In this document: one piece after another, positions 23,580 to 34,462 of the stretch
How positions within the stretch are numbered: position 1 is the stretch's first letter
Layout: each line of letters begins with the position of its first letter
Source of the DNA: Brachynemurus nebulosus
Taxonomy: Eukaryota > Arthropoda > Insecta > Neuroptera > Myrmeleontidae
Reading direction: 5' to 3'
Assembly: GCA_035578155.1 (NCBI GenBank)
Contig: JAPWDM010000007.1
Location: 28,556,413 to 28,620,412, forward strand
Length of the DNA stretch: 64,000 nucleotides
Made by a program: the position numbers and the translations under genes
The notes under the pieces: generated by a model
The model's database searches: none
What the model was told of the DNA's origin: nothing
What the model saw: the letters and a program-made list of their open reading frames with translations, nothing else

Positions 23580-24609
23580 GGGCAATTGCGAGTATGATAG
23601 CTAAATTTATAAATTCAATTGCATACTGCTCATTTACTTCTTAGAAATTAAGAATGAACATACATGTCTGTCACAAAGCACATATGAGGCTATTATTTTA
23701 AGAATTGAAAAAAAAAGATATAAATAGATTTTCATAAACATGAGATGTGAAATTAAGTACCATGTCTCATTATTACATTTACCCCATCAAAAGGGGCAAA
23801 TGTAATAATCATAACTAATTTTTTAACAGTGTGTATAGACTGGATTCTGGGACAATAGCAATAAAAGAGAAAAAAAATAATAATTTTTAGTTTTTATTTC
23901 AATGAGATCGGACAATTGTATCACAAGTTATGAACTTTTCAAAAAAAAATATTTTCATTTCTTAATTAGGTAGGTAGGAAAATATTTTGAATCAAAATTA
24001 TGAAATAATCATATTAGGGAACTTAAAATCAAATGATATTATTCTACGTCTAGTTATTTCAGGGTTAGGCAATATCTGAACGATGGAGTCAGACGTAACT
24101 AGATTAGTATCATCCATTATTGGCCATGCAAAAACACTACTCTTGCGTCGTACAAATTTTATCTCCCAACGATCGTCCACTTTTGCTGTACAACGCCTAC
24201 GTAGTGCTTAATTCCTTTTTTGAGTAAATGTAATAATGCCTATATTGCAATTACCCCAAGGTAGCAAATTTCTGGGGCAAATGCAATAGCGGCTGTATCT
24301 TATAAGCTGTAGTAGATATGATAAAAATGTATAATTAATTTATCTTTCTAACACAAGGCAACACCATTAGACAAAAATAAAATAAAAAACTTACATTAGA
24401 AATGTAGATGACACTCGATGAAAAGTTAGATTAGAAATGTAATGGTTACTCATTCGTCCGTCGGTAAAACAGTGTTGACAGGTGGTTAGCTTTAAGTTAA
24501 GGTAATACTTTCTTCATATCAGAAATGGCAGCCCCGTTTACAAAACAATATGGCTAAACATAGTATATTATCACATTTACCACGTTATTGCAAATACCCC
24601 ACTTGATCC
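23580..24609 (-). mobile_element. pogo-like element with relic of transposase C-terminus
   Basis: Ends GGGTCAAGTGGGGCAATTGC and (inward) GGATCAAGTGGGGTATTTGC, flanked by TA at 23578-23579 and 24610-24611. The minus strand carries a recognisable transposase tail (23998-24218). The middle is AT-rich. The terminal sequence resembles that of the 44607-45912 family (GGGTTGACCGGGGTAATTG), pointing to a common superfamily. Confidence 0.7.
23998..24218 (-). pseudogene. C-terminal tail of a pogo/Tigger-like transposon protein, frameshifted
   Basis: The minus strand gives KHYVGVVQ in one frame, then, after a frame change near 24182, KVDDRWEIKFVRRKSSVFAW, then a DDTNLVTSDSIVQILPNPEI segment. This order (HYVGxV, a basic FxRRK turn, FxWP, then D-IVxxLPxPxI) is what I know from the C-termini of many insect DDE (pogo-like) transposon proteins, after the catalytic domain. 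No DDE residues remain. The stop at 23998 is natural-looking; the upstream part is deleted. Confidence 0.5.
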
Positions 24610-24611
24610 TA

Positions 24612-25590
24612 ACTATTTTTTGAGTACTTGGACCTCTAACAAACAATTTCACTTTAACAAACTTTTATCATTGAAAATGGCAACGAACATTCCGAAGAAT
24701 CTGATCCCTACTCAGAACTGTATTCACTTGACGTGGAAGTTGAACGTGCAGATAAAGTTTTCAATGAGCATAATAAAAATTTGATATCACAACAGAGAGG
24801 CACAAAACATTTGCCTGACTGGTAGCACCAACCGTCCTAGTTCATACATAATTCAGCCTTTTTTCATTTAAATGGTATCCTTAGGATAATTTCTTTCGTA
24901 TCGTGTAAAGTATGAAAATAATTGCTTTTTATCAACGGCAAAAAAAAATGGCAACAATTTTATTTTCAAAGCTTAAATTTAATTAGGCGCCGATCATTGA
25001 ATGTTAGACGTACTAGCTGGGGATAATAATTTTGTAAATATTTTTTTTCTCTTGTTCACACAAAAACCGATCAAATTGTATTATCAATTTTCCATCAACT
25101 TACAAGTTGTTTGTGAAACGATAAGATAACGAAAACTTGATAAAAAAAATATTATGGTTCGATTTTTCAAAAAAAAAAAAAAAAAAATGTTAACAATATC
25201 GAACAACAATGGTTTAAAGAATGTGACAAAAAAAAACATTTCACAATAATGATACCCTGTATTCAATAGAGTAACATCTAACGACCTTAAGGGGCGCCAT
25301 ACCTATGACGATTATGTAACAGATTTGAAGACATTACTAAACGAATTGTCAATAACAAAACAAAAAAAAGTAACACTGAATCATACTCCATTAAAAAATT
25401 AAAATATTTAATTAAAAATTCAAAAATTAATATTTGAATAAATTATTTTAAATCAGTAGTTCATTACCTAGCAACGATTCCCCAAGCAGATTTTCATGAA
25501 GCAAATATTTATATCAGAATATTCGGCAAACACGTGTTAAACCGGCATTCAACCAGAATTTCGTAGTTCAATAGCTACAGTTTTTCACAG
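24612..25590. other. No gene seen
   Basis: AT-rich intron DNA with an A run near 25170-25188; nothing recognised. Confidence 0.5.
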
Positions 25591-25597
25591 TTCTATA

Positions 25598-25828
25598 CAG
25601 GATGTAAAACAAATAACTCTCCTCCTTTTGTGGGGTGACTCATAGCACTCTGTAGACACTAAAACCGCAGGAATTTTTTCGGAATTAACAGTCGCGTCAC
25701 CCCTCGAAAGGCTAAGAATTATTTCCCTTACACCCTGTATATATCCGAAAAAATTCCTGCGGTTTTAGTGTCTACAGAGTGCTATGAGTCACCCCACAAA
25801 AGGACGAGAGTTATTTGTTTTACACCCT
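25598..25828. repeat. Fold-back made from two family G MITE ends
   Basis: Two nearly identical 85-bp arms face each other: left from CAGGATGTAAAACAAATAAC to CAGGAATTTTTTCGGA, and the reverse complement from 25745 to 25828. About 60 bp lie between them. The arm sequence equals the left 90 bp of the element at 18482-18937. It therefore looks like a head-to-head dimer of one end of that element. Confidence 0.7.
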
Positions 25829-26314
25829 ATATATATGAGTCTAAAAATTTCATAAATTTTTTAAAAAAAAAGACTGTCTCGTAAGTTGTGTAAGATCGAC
25901 ACTAACTATTACAAAACGGCTAACATTGATGAGTAAACCACCTTTGTGACGACAGACATCACAAACTCATAACGATTTCTTTGTTAGAATTAGGAAATCG
26001 GATAAAATGATTTTGTGAAAATTTTATCTAATTATTTATGACCCCTTAAAAGGTATCAAATGTCAATCAAGAGCAAAAAAAAATTCGTATCGAAAAATTA
26101 TGTATAATTTTGTAATTATATATTTGCTGAACTTTTGTCGTGGCGCAGAACACGTTGAGCAAAGTGGAGCGTAGTCAATGGCAGCAGAGCGTAGTCAGTG
26201 GCAGTAGTCGCAGTAGCAATCGGAGCGGAGCAACGCAAGTATAGCAAACAGTTTTGTTGTTTACCAACATCGCCCGTATCATTCCATTCTTCTGGATATT
26301 CAAACCACTCGCTA

Positions 26315-26316
<2 letters not shown>

Positions 26317-26394
<78 letters not shown>
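26317..26394. repeat. (TA)n microsatellite, 78 bp
   Basis: Pure TA dinucleotide run. It makes a false tyrosine/isoleucine frame. Confidence 0.95.
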
Positions 26395-26397
<3 letters not shown>

Positions 26398-26428
26398 ATC
26401 TCATTTTAATGCATTTGTATTAAAACCG

Positions 26429-27563
26429 ATTCATCATTGTTCGTTTTACATTCTGTGCTCAACAGAATATTGATTTTAAAAAAGTTTAGGAATTTGCATA
26501 GTAGAGGAATATTGGACGTAATTCATTTAAATTTAACAAAAATATTATATTATTGCTTCAAGTGCATCATAGACATGTAACAACTGAACTAGACCCCGGT
26601 CATTATTTCTCTTGACCAGTGTTTGATAAAATTTCAGGCAAAGACACGCAACTCTCCAAAGACGATTCATGTATTCATTCCCGGTTAAGAGTAAAGGCCC
26701 GTAAAAAAAATTTAAAAGAAAAAGTTAATGATCCTTTTTTTTTAAATTACAACATTTCGAAAATAAAGGCAGTTACATTACTTAAAAGTAAATGTATCTG
26801 TCATTTTAATATCTGTCATAAATGTATTTGTCATGTTATTTTTATGGGGAAAATTTAATTTTTCATTATGTTCAGGAAAAACTGCACGCAGAAAGTTTTC
26901 AAAATATCCTAATGGATAATTCTCTGCGTAACACACGGGTCATTTTTTTAAATAAAATTAATAATAAACAAAACAAAATGGTTATAATACATAGAAAGGG
27001 ACTTAAAGTATTTTTTAGTATCTCCTAATTTATATCTGAAATCCGAAACTCAAGATATAAGACATAAACTTCGTGACGTTCGAGATATCGTAACGTAAAT
27101 ATACATTGTCTATATTCAGGGGCAAGTAAAAAACAGTTGCAATTTTAAAACGGTCTGTTAAATTTTAAATTGATGAAATATCGCCCTTGCATTTTATTTC
27201 GTCACCCTGTCCCTTACAAAAACTAATAAAAATTTATAATTTTTCACGGTAGAAATAAAATTAATTATGCAAAATTGTGTTATTAAGTTAATCAGCTTTA
27301 TACGGGAAAATCAGTAACTGTACCAATATAATAACAGCTTAGAAACGCATTTCCGGCGTGTATTATTATAATGTATAAAATGTTTTGTGTTGAACGGAAG
27401 TAACAGTAGGTAGTGAGGATGATGACAGACGCTCGTATTGCATTGCTCTGTTTCCGCGTGCACTCGTACCTATTGCATGTGAAGCAATGCAAATATTGAA
27501 CGCGAATGCACGTTCTGCGCCCGTCACTTTCCCAGCTAGCCACTGGGTCACAAATTTCCGTCA
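26429..27563. repeat. 1.13-kb dispersed repeat E, copy 1
   Basis: Runs from ATTCATCATTGTTCGTTTTA to GGGTCACAAATTTCCGTCA and recurs in the same orientation at 30465-31601 with few differences. The boundaries are sharp: flanks differ from those of copy 2. Minus-strand frames of 89 and 98 codons near the right end are shared by both copies but show no known domain. No clear inverted ends or target duplication; type unknown. Confidence 0.7.
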
Positions 27564-27676
27564 ACAAAAAGCTTACATAACAACAATAATAAACATACGT
27601 AAAGTATTCTTAAATAAAAAAAAATATATACAGTCTGTTTCGTGGAAATTGAGATTTGTCGGAAATTTGAAATTTT

Positions 27677-27915
27677 AATAATAATAATAAATAGAAACGA
27701 CTTCCTGCAAAAGAAATTAAACAAATCTATAGATCAAAGAACAAAAGATCAAAAATCGAAATGTGAAAATTAAACAAAAAATCAGCGATTCAAAATCAAT
27801 CTAACATGTTTCGATCAAAGAATTGACCATCGTCAGAGATTATGGCAAAACCAATATATAAAATTCATTTGTTTCATTTCTTTTGCAGGAAGTCGTTTCT
27901 ATTTATTATTATCAA
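27677..27915. mobile_element. Hairpin element with 45-bp inverted arms
   Basis: The left arm AATAATAATAAATAGAAACG, continuing ACTTCCTGCAAAAGAAAT, pairs with the right arm ending CTTTTGCAGGAAGTCGTTTC TATTTATTATTATC (27866-27915). The middle on the minus strand holds CTGACGATGGTC and GATCGAAACATGT, words common in Penelope-like and related retroelement repeats. It may be an inverted pair of such ends and not a DNA transposon. Confidence 0.55.
27798..27841 (-). ncRNA. Hammerhead ribozyme-like fold
   Basis: The 44 nt on the minus strand fit the layout of a minimal hammerhead: stem I AATCT/AGATT (perfect 5 bp), core CTGACGA, stem II GGTCAA-TTCT-TTGATC (6 bp, one G-T), core GAAA, and a tiny stem III (AC/GT around AT), then T at the expected cleavage position. 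Penelope-like elements are known to carry hammerheads with very short stem III. One departure: an extra T between CTGACGA and stem II, so activity is doubtful. Confidence 0.35.
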
Positions 27916-28985
27916 TATCAGCTGCAGTTGGAACATTCCAAAATTCTATTGAAACTTGAAAAATTTGTTGTTGGACGTGATAATTTTAATGATACTAGGC
28001 ATGAAATTTGACGCTTGTTTCGCTGCTGGGAGTCAAGTAAATTACTGTGCTGGACACTGTGATAGCTTCTCTGCGATATTGGTTGAACACGAAATGTGTT
28101 ACTGGCCTGTGGTCTGTGATGGTTCCGATGCATTGATAGTGAAAAAGAAAAGTTCATATTCAGACAGCGCCTTAGAAATCGTAAATAAAATGATAGAATC
28201 TTAAAACTGGAAGCAAATTATAAGTTTTCGAAGTCATTCTCTTCATTTTTACCAAAAATAGACATGTTTGGCTACTAGAAACGCGACTTTGGTGAAATCG
28301 GTCAAATTTCTCAAACTCGTTTTCAACTCTCAAGACAAAAAAACTCAAACAGAGCGAGGCTACACCATTTTCAATACGAAAAAGTTTTCATAGGTCGAAA
28401 AATGTATGAAACTACGAGGGTATAACAAACAGACGGACAGACAAAATGAAATTTATAAGAGTTTCAGGAGCTTTTAACGTTTCCATTTGCAATATTGCAA
28501 TAACAATTTAAATTATTCAACGAATTTAAAAACTACAATACGAAACAGTGCATATAACATAAAAAAACAAAAACACAAAACCATCAAACTGTTTTACGTT
28601 TGTTTTGTTTAAAACTTAAATGTACCTAGCACATGCTTCAAATTTTCATTCATCTAAAAAGTTCAGAGCGTTCACACCAGAGCGAGCAAGATACGCGAAT
28701 TACCAGAGAACACGTCTCTGATACTTTCATAAATAGACCTGTTTATAAACTGTATATACTCGAAACGGCAACTGAATGCTAATTAGCCACGGCACATTTG
28801 GTGTATATGTGCCGACGGTGCTTCCATTTATTATGCGGTGTTACATTTAAATACTAATTTCACGTTAATTTAACCAAAATAGTAACTCAAAACAATATGA
28901 AATTTATCTAACCCCATATGTCTCTCACATACGGTAAAATGAAAAGTAGATTAAAATTTTGCTACTTTTTGATACTATTGAGCTG
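27916..28985. other. No supported gene
   Basis: Two overlapping frames of about 80 codons on opposite strands (27918-28157 and 27956-28204) have no domain. The AGACGGACAGACA word near 28432 is common in worn insect retroelement 3' ends. Confidence 0.35.
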
Positions 28986-28989
28986 GTGA

Positions 28990-29190
28990 CGTAACGGGGC
29001 GAGCACCGCCCCGCCCGCACACTCACAGTGACTTAGGAAAACCGGCAGGTCGCCACTCAGCAACAGTCGATCGCACGCTGCTCTGCGGTCTAATTCGTCA
29101 AGGAGACTTACTCCGGTTGAACCGCTTACAAGGAGAGGTTCCAGGTATGCCCCTGATCGACTTGGATCAGATTTCGTTTACGAGTATCTA
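28990..29190. other. GC-rich island in intron 1, possible noncoding exon or promoter
   Basis: About 200 bp of clearly raised GC and CpG content (GGGGCGAGCACCGCCCCGCC, then GTCGATCGCACGCTGCTCTG) in otherwise AT-rich DNA. It contains a CRE-like GTGACGTAAC at the left and a good donor-like CCAGGTATGC near 29141. It could be a promoter with first exon, or part of a repeat whose other copies are outside the window. No coding frame is convincing. Confidence 0.3.
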
Positions 29191-29261
29191 AAATATTACG
29201 GTCCACCGCTCAAAAACACAGCAAATATTTTCGTTCATAATTTAGACAAAAGTTCAGTACG

Positions 29262-29447
29262 GTATTGAACTTGTGAATAGACTAGTGAATAGCATGGAGC
29301 TGTAAGAACGGTATGGTCCTGGGATCGATTCCCGGTATGGTTCCCTTAATTTTTTTTTTTTTTTTTTTTTTTTTTTTGATTTATTAGCTATATTACCGAA
29401 GTTCTTATATTAAAAAAATACATTATTTATTGCAAAATTAATGAATA
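29262..29447 (+). mobile_element. tRNA-derived SINE, copy 1
   Basis: Polymerase III signals are visible: an A-box-like TAGACTAGTGAATAGCATGG and a B-box in CTGGGATCGATTCCCGG, whose T-arm pairs over five bases. A run of about 28 T (terminator) follows, then an AT-rich tail ending TTTATTGCAAAATTAAT. The same arrangement with matching tail occurs at 33778-33949. It is a SINE and not a functional tRNA: the acceptor and anticodon arms do not close. Confidence 0.6.
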
Positions 29448-29967
29448 ATCAATTACATTTTTCAAGATGGTACAATTAGGTATACATCATCCTGAAAAAT
29501 GTAGAAATTCGTAAATTGATAAAAATCCGAAGGTATGTAAGTGAATTGAAATGTCTAGTGAAGTGTTGAAATTTCTACCAAATTTCTTGAATTCGTGACT
29601 GAAGGGTCACAGGGGGAAGAGGACAAAGAACACTCACTTTTGAAATTCAATATTTCGTAAACGGGCTTTTTCATGGGCCACCGGCCGAAAAACGTAGAAA
29701 TGACGAACTCTAAAAGCAACAAAATTTCAAACGGTACCAAATTGTCTGAATTAACACTTTCAGTCCCACGGCTTCGGCATCCGAAAATAATCAAAACAAC
29801 CGCAGAGGCCGATCGCGATCAATGATTAATTGATTACGCATTATGTATGTATGCGATGTTACCATATCGATGTGTATATATTCAACTCATACAAACAACA
29901 ACACACACTACTCTCTTGGCTTCTATAAAAAAATTTTAAAATAAACAAATTAAAAACTAATAAAAGT

Positions 29968-29993
29968 ATTTGTTTGTTTGTTTGTTTGTTTGT
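29968..29993 (+). repeat. (TTTG)n microsatellite
   Basis: Six to seven tandem TTTG units. Confidence 0.9.
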
Positions 29994-30055
29994 TTTTATT
30001 TATTTTTATCACTTTGTTATCTAAACTTTCTGTAATTCTCTAATTGATTTGAATG

Positions 30056-30460
30056 TGTTTGAATATCAAATATATGTATGTATGTGTCACATATATGTAC
30101 ATGTTGAATCATTTTATGTATTTGTTTATATAAAGTTTCTTTAAAAATATTGTCGACTTCCGGGAAAGTTACTGTGAAAGTGCTCGGGCCTCATAGTGTT
30201 AAAATGTTACAACTTTATTACAATAAATTTAACCCTTTAACGACACTGGTGCCTGATGTCTCAGTACTCACCATGTACAACCAATGAACACCGATAAAAA
30301 TTAATATTCATATAATGTTCGAACCATACGATTATAGTTTGCTATGCCTTTGCATTGCGTCGGCAATAAAATGCCCCCGTGTCTCGGATCATCCATCGCG
30401 CGATCGATTGTCTCCTATTATTAAATTTCGTTCTATACTGTACCGGCATACACAACACTT
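30056..30460 (+). repeat. 0.4-kb direct repeat R, copy 1, left of repeat E
   Basis: From TGTTTGAATATCAAATATAT to ACCGGCATACACAACACTT. A second copy lies at 31638-32040, so the two flank repeat E copy 2. They begin TG and contain ...CACAACA near the end, loosely LTR-like, but no primer-binding site or polypurine tract is evident. It includes ATTTAACCCTTTAACGACAC, a variant of which also precedes copy 2. Confidence 0.65.
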
Positions 30461-30464
30461 GATC

Positions 30465-31601
30465 TATTCATCATTGTTCGTTTTACATTCTGTGCTCAAC
30501 AGAATATTGATTTTAAAAAAGTTACCAAATTTGCATAGTAGAAGAATATTGGACATAATTCATTTAAATTCAACAAAAATATTATATTCATGCTTCGAGT
30601 GCATCATAGACATGTAACAACTGAACTAGACCCCGGTCATTATTTCTCTTGACCAGAGTTTGCTAAAATTTCAGGCAAAGACACGCAACTCTCCAAAGAC
30701 GATTCATGTATTCATTCCCGGTTAAGAGTAAAGGCCCGTAAAAAAAATTTAAAAGAAAAAGTCAATAATCCTTTTCTTCTAAATTCCAACATTACGAAAA
30801 TAAAGGCAGTTACATTACTTAAAAGTAAATGTATCTGTCATTTTAATATCTGTCATAAATGTATTTGTCATGTTATTTTTATTGGGAAAATTTAATTTTC
30901 ATTATATTCAGGAAAAACTGCACGCAAAAAGTTTTCAAAATATCCTAATGGATGATTCTCTGCGTAACACACGGGACATTTTTTTTTAAATAAAATTAAT
31001 AATAAACAAAACAAAATGGTTATAATACATAGAAAGGGACTTAAAGTATTTTTTAGTATCTCCTAATTTATATCTGAAATCCGACACTCAAGATATAAGA
31101 CATAAACTTCGTGATGTACGAGATTTCTTAACGTAAATATGCATTGCCTATATTCAGGGGCAAGTAAAAAACATTTGCAATTTTAAAACGTTCTGTTAAA
31201 TTTTAAATTGATGAAATATCGCCCTTACATTTTATTTCGTCACCCTGTCCCTTACAAAAACTAATAAAAATTTATAATTTTTCACGGTGGAAATAAAATT
31301 AATTATGCAAAATTGTGTTATTAAGTTAATCAGCTTTATACGGGAAAATCAGTAACTGTACCAATATAATAATAACTTAGAAACGCATTTCCGGCGTGTA
31401 TTATTATAATGTATAAAATGTTTTGTGTTGAACGGAAGTAGCAGTAGGTAGTGAGGATGATGACAGACGCTCGTATTGCATTGCTCCGTTTCCGCGTGCA
31501 CTCGTACCTATTGCATGTAAAGCAATGCAAATATTGAACGCGAATGCACGTTCTGCGCCCGTCACTTTCCCAGTTAGCCACTGGGTCACAAATTTCCGTC
31601 A
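30465..31601. repeat. 1.13-kb dispersed repeat E, copy 2
   Basis: Same orientation and nearly the same sequence as 26429-27563. Here it is bracketed by the 0.4-kb direct repeats R, which copy 1 lacks. Confidence 0.7.
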
Positions 31602-31637
31602 TAAAATTAAATTGTTCAACCCTTAACGACACTAACG

Positions 31638-32040
31638 TGTTTGAATGTCAAATATATGTATGTACGTATCACATATATGTACATGTTGAATCATTTTATG
31701 TATTTGTTTATGTAAAGTTTCTTTAAGAATATTGTCGGCTTCCGGGGAAGTTACTGTGAAAGTGTTCGGGCCTCATAGTGTTAAAATGTTACAATTTTAT
31801 TACAAAAATTTAACCCTTTAACGACACTAGTGCCTGATGTCCCAGTAGTCACCATGTACAACCAATGAACACCGATAAAAATTAATATTCATATAATGTT
31901 CGAACAATACGATTATAGTTTTCTATGCCTTTGCATTGCGTCGGCAATACAATGCCCCCTTGTCTCGGATCGTCCATCGCGCGATCGATTGTCTCCTATT
32001 ATTAAATTTCGTTCTATACTGTACCGGCATACACAACACT
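31638..32040 (+). repeat. 0.4-kb direct repeat R, copy 2, right of repeat E
   Basis: Matches 30056-30460 with scattered substitutions. Confidence 0.65.
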
Positions 32041-32176
32041 TACACAACAAAATTCTGAATTAATACGGTAATATTAAAAAAAAATCACCGAGTGCATGTT
32101 GCGCTCGCACCAAACTAGAGTACTCGAGTGGTTAGAGTTTATTCATAATTTTCGCGATTAAAAATATGGTATTTAA

Positions 32177-33225
32177 CCCCTTATTGCATGAATTATGAAG
32201 GAGGTGAAGAAAAAAATTTTTTTACTGAAAATGTCTTTCACTTCTTTTATTTTAGTAGTCAAATTAAGAAAAAAAAATTAAGTCTTATTGTTTAGAAATT
32301 ACTTAACGAAGCCATATATGGCTTCGTATGCATTCTAGTATTATAATTATAATCGATATATGACTTCATAATATGCGTTAAATAAAAAATACGATTATAT
32401 TTTATGAAAATCTGTATGCAATTTTATTTAGGTACCATGGTAACATAAATAAACTTGACACTTTCCACATTTGGCGAATGAACGGAATTTTGAGCAGTTT
32501 TGACGTAATAGTCAATTTAGTTTTGTCCATTCGGGGAAATGGTCACCTTATTTGATCACACAGACTTCAAAGGGCGGTCTTGATGCCTAGCTGGAGTTTT
32601 TCGTGCTTTTTTAATGAGTATAGGTGAGCCGGGCAACCTAGATAGAGTACCTTTTCGGCTTGTTGCAGTATGTTTTCTGGCCACCGAAATTGATGGACTG
32701 CCTTGGCTGGTGGGAGTACTGGGAAATCAGAAGCAAAATCATCGTCACTCACGAAGCCATCACCAGGAATAGAATTGACATGCTGGGGTGTACCATAAAA
32801 GTAATGCGAAGCCATATATGCCCAATAATAATTTGGATTAAACGCATACGAAGCCATGGCAACTTCAAAATAAGCCCCAAAAATCGAAAAAAACAAGAAA
32901 ACACACACGAATCACAACTATTCCATGTTCTTGAATATATAAAGAATGTGTTTTGAAAATTTTTGATTTTAGTACTTACCGTTTTATTGTTTAGTTTTCA
33001 CAAATAAAATTAGCACCAATTAATTTCACTGTAACGGTCGGACACTCTGAACATAACTTCAAATAATTTGACAACCCGCACTTACCAAAAACAACAAAAA
33101 TTACGTTCCGTTACTCGGAGTATAAAGTTAGGATTTAACATTAGTTTCAAAAAAAAATTTTAATATGTTGAAAAAAAAAATAGTAAAACTTAGAATCTAT
33201 ATATGGCTTTGTATGCGATAAGGGG
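32177..33225 (-). mobile_element. TTAA-flanked element with repeated GCATACGAAGCC ends
   Basis: TTAA borders both sides (32173-32176, 33226-33229). The ends are CCCCTTATTGCAT and (inward) CCCCTTATCGCAT, fitting a piggyBac-type element. The palindromic word ACGAAGCCATATATGGCTTC and halves of it recur inside (about 32308, 32806, 32850, 33200), probably subterminal binding sites. It contains a 113-codon minus frame (32567-32908). Unrelated in sequence to the other piggyBac-type elements here. Confidence 0.65.
32567..32908 (-). CDS. Hypothetical protein of a TTAA element, 113 aa
   Basis: The frame starts with a hydrophobic stretch (VFLFFSIFGAYF), then ASYAFNPNYYWAYMAS, an acidic GFVSDDDFASDFP segment and a basic tail ending GIKTAL. 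The amino-acid mix and lack of AT-run residues make it more protein-like than most frames here. It sits centrally in a TTAA transposon, so it may be a remnant or derivative of its gene; acidic stretches occur near the N-terminus of piggyBac-type transposases. No DDD catalytic motif or cysteine-rich tail is visible. Function unknown. Confidence 0.3.
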   Translation of the reverse strand: MCVFLFFSIFGAYFEVAMASYAFNPNYYWAYMASHYFYGTPQHVNSIPGDGFVSDDDFASDFPVLPPAKAVHQFRWPENILQQAEKVLYLGCPAHLYSLKKHEKLQLGIKTAL

Positions 33226-33343
33226 TTAAATATATTTTAACGGTTTATTATAAAAAAAAATGTTTCAAAAACTCGCGACAAAAAAGCTCTAAAATATTAG
33301 AAATGAAAATTTCTGGAATTTTAAAATTGAATTATTAGCATAA

Positions 33344-33465
33344 GGCCGCTATTATGTACATTGTCATAGACATATGTCAAAGATCTTTGATCAACTTATT
33401 ACACTATAATATTTCTTTGATTAAATAAAACTTTGACATATATCTATGACAGTGTAATAGCGGCC
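33344..33465. mobile_element. PIF/Harbinger MITE, 122 bp, mostly hairpin
   Basis: Inverted arms of about 40 bp start GGCCGCTATTATGTACATTG on the left and GGCCGCTATTACACTGTCAT inward from the right. TAA duplicates flank it (33341-33343 and 33466-33468), the expected 3-bp target site. Confidence 0.8.
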
Positions 33466-33777
33466 TAACCTAATTTTCATCCGACATGTGTAATGTTACA
33501 TACTACAAAAGGTAATTAAATTATTTTAAATTATAATGAAAATTAGAATTATCTGTTCCAAGAAGTTTTATTGTACGCTTTTTAAAGCTTTATCATCATA
33601 GCTTTTAAAAAATTTTATTTAAAATTTTCTAAAAGCTATTTTATTGAAAATTTTTAATTTTATTTTTATTCTAAAAATCCTTAAATATCCAGAAATTTCA
33701 TCAAACCGAATTAAGCACCATCCAACAATTATCAGTTATCAAAGTGGGTTTTTATCCTGTAAATCCTAAAATATCTT

Positions 33778-33949
33778 GACTTGTGAACCGAACTTACGAA
33801 TAGACTAGTGGATAGCATGAAACCGTATGGAGGGTATAGTTCTGCGTTCGAATCCCGGTATGATTTTTTTTTTAATTTTATTAATTTATTGGTTATGTTA
33901 CCAAAGTTTTTCATATTATACAAAATATTATTTATTGCAAAATTAATCA
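33778..33949 (+). mobile_element. tRNA-derived SINE, copy 2
   Basis: A-box TAGACTAGTGGATAGCATG, B-box GCGTTCGAATCCCGG, a 10-base T run, then the AT-rich tail ending TTTATTGCAAAATTAAT as in copy 1. The B-box is nearer the consensus (GTTCGAATC) than in copy 1. Confidence 0.65.
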
Positions 33950-34462
33950 ACATAAATAATATTGAAAATTCAGTCTGGAAACGACTGAACCATCCCAGAA
34001 TTACCAGCTTCCAAATTTAAAAAATAATGATCATAATGACATAAATGATATGTACACGCATTTCATAAACTCTTTTTCGTGTTCTTTTAACACACTATCA
34101 GAAAATAATAGATTCATACGATTTACTGGCACTACTGACATTATGTATATATCAATATATGAAAATAGTAAATGCAATTGAAAGTTATTTGTAGGGTTTT
34201 GAGGTTCCGTATCGGCAAATGGAATCCTATTTCTGAATTAACTCTGTCCATCTTGACGAAACCTTTGATGATAAACGGAATTCGATTATTTTGACAGCAA
34301 AAATGAAAAATTTACATTTAATTTACCCTAATTCAACCAATTACCCTAATTGAAAACACTTCTCCAAAGCCTGATTTGAGAGAAATTAAATTTTTTATTT
34401 GCTGACATTGATTTACTGATTTGCGTGTAGGGTCACTGAGAACAAGACTTCTGAGCAGCCAG

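Noticed and set aside
27298..27567. 89-codon minus frame conserved in two copies of repeat E
   Set aside because: Two recent DNA copies would share any frame; no known domain and no sign of selection can be judged from two sequences.
33795..33860. Functional tRNA gene
   Set aside because: Good A- and B-box words but the acceptor and anticodon stems do not form; called a tRNA-derived SINE instead.
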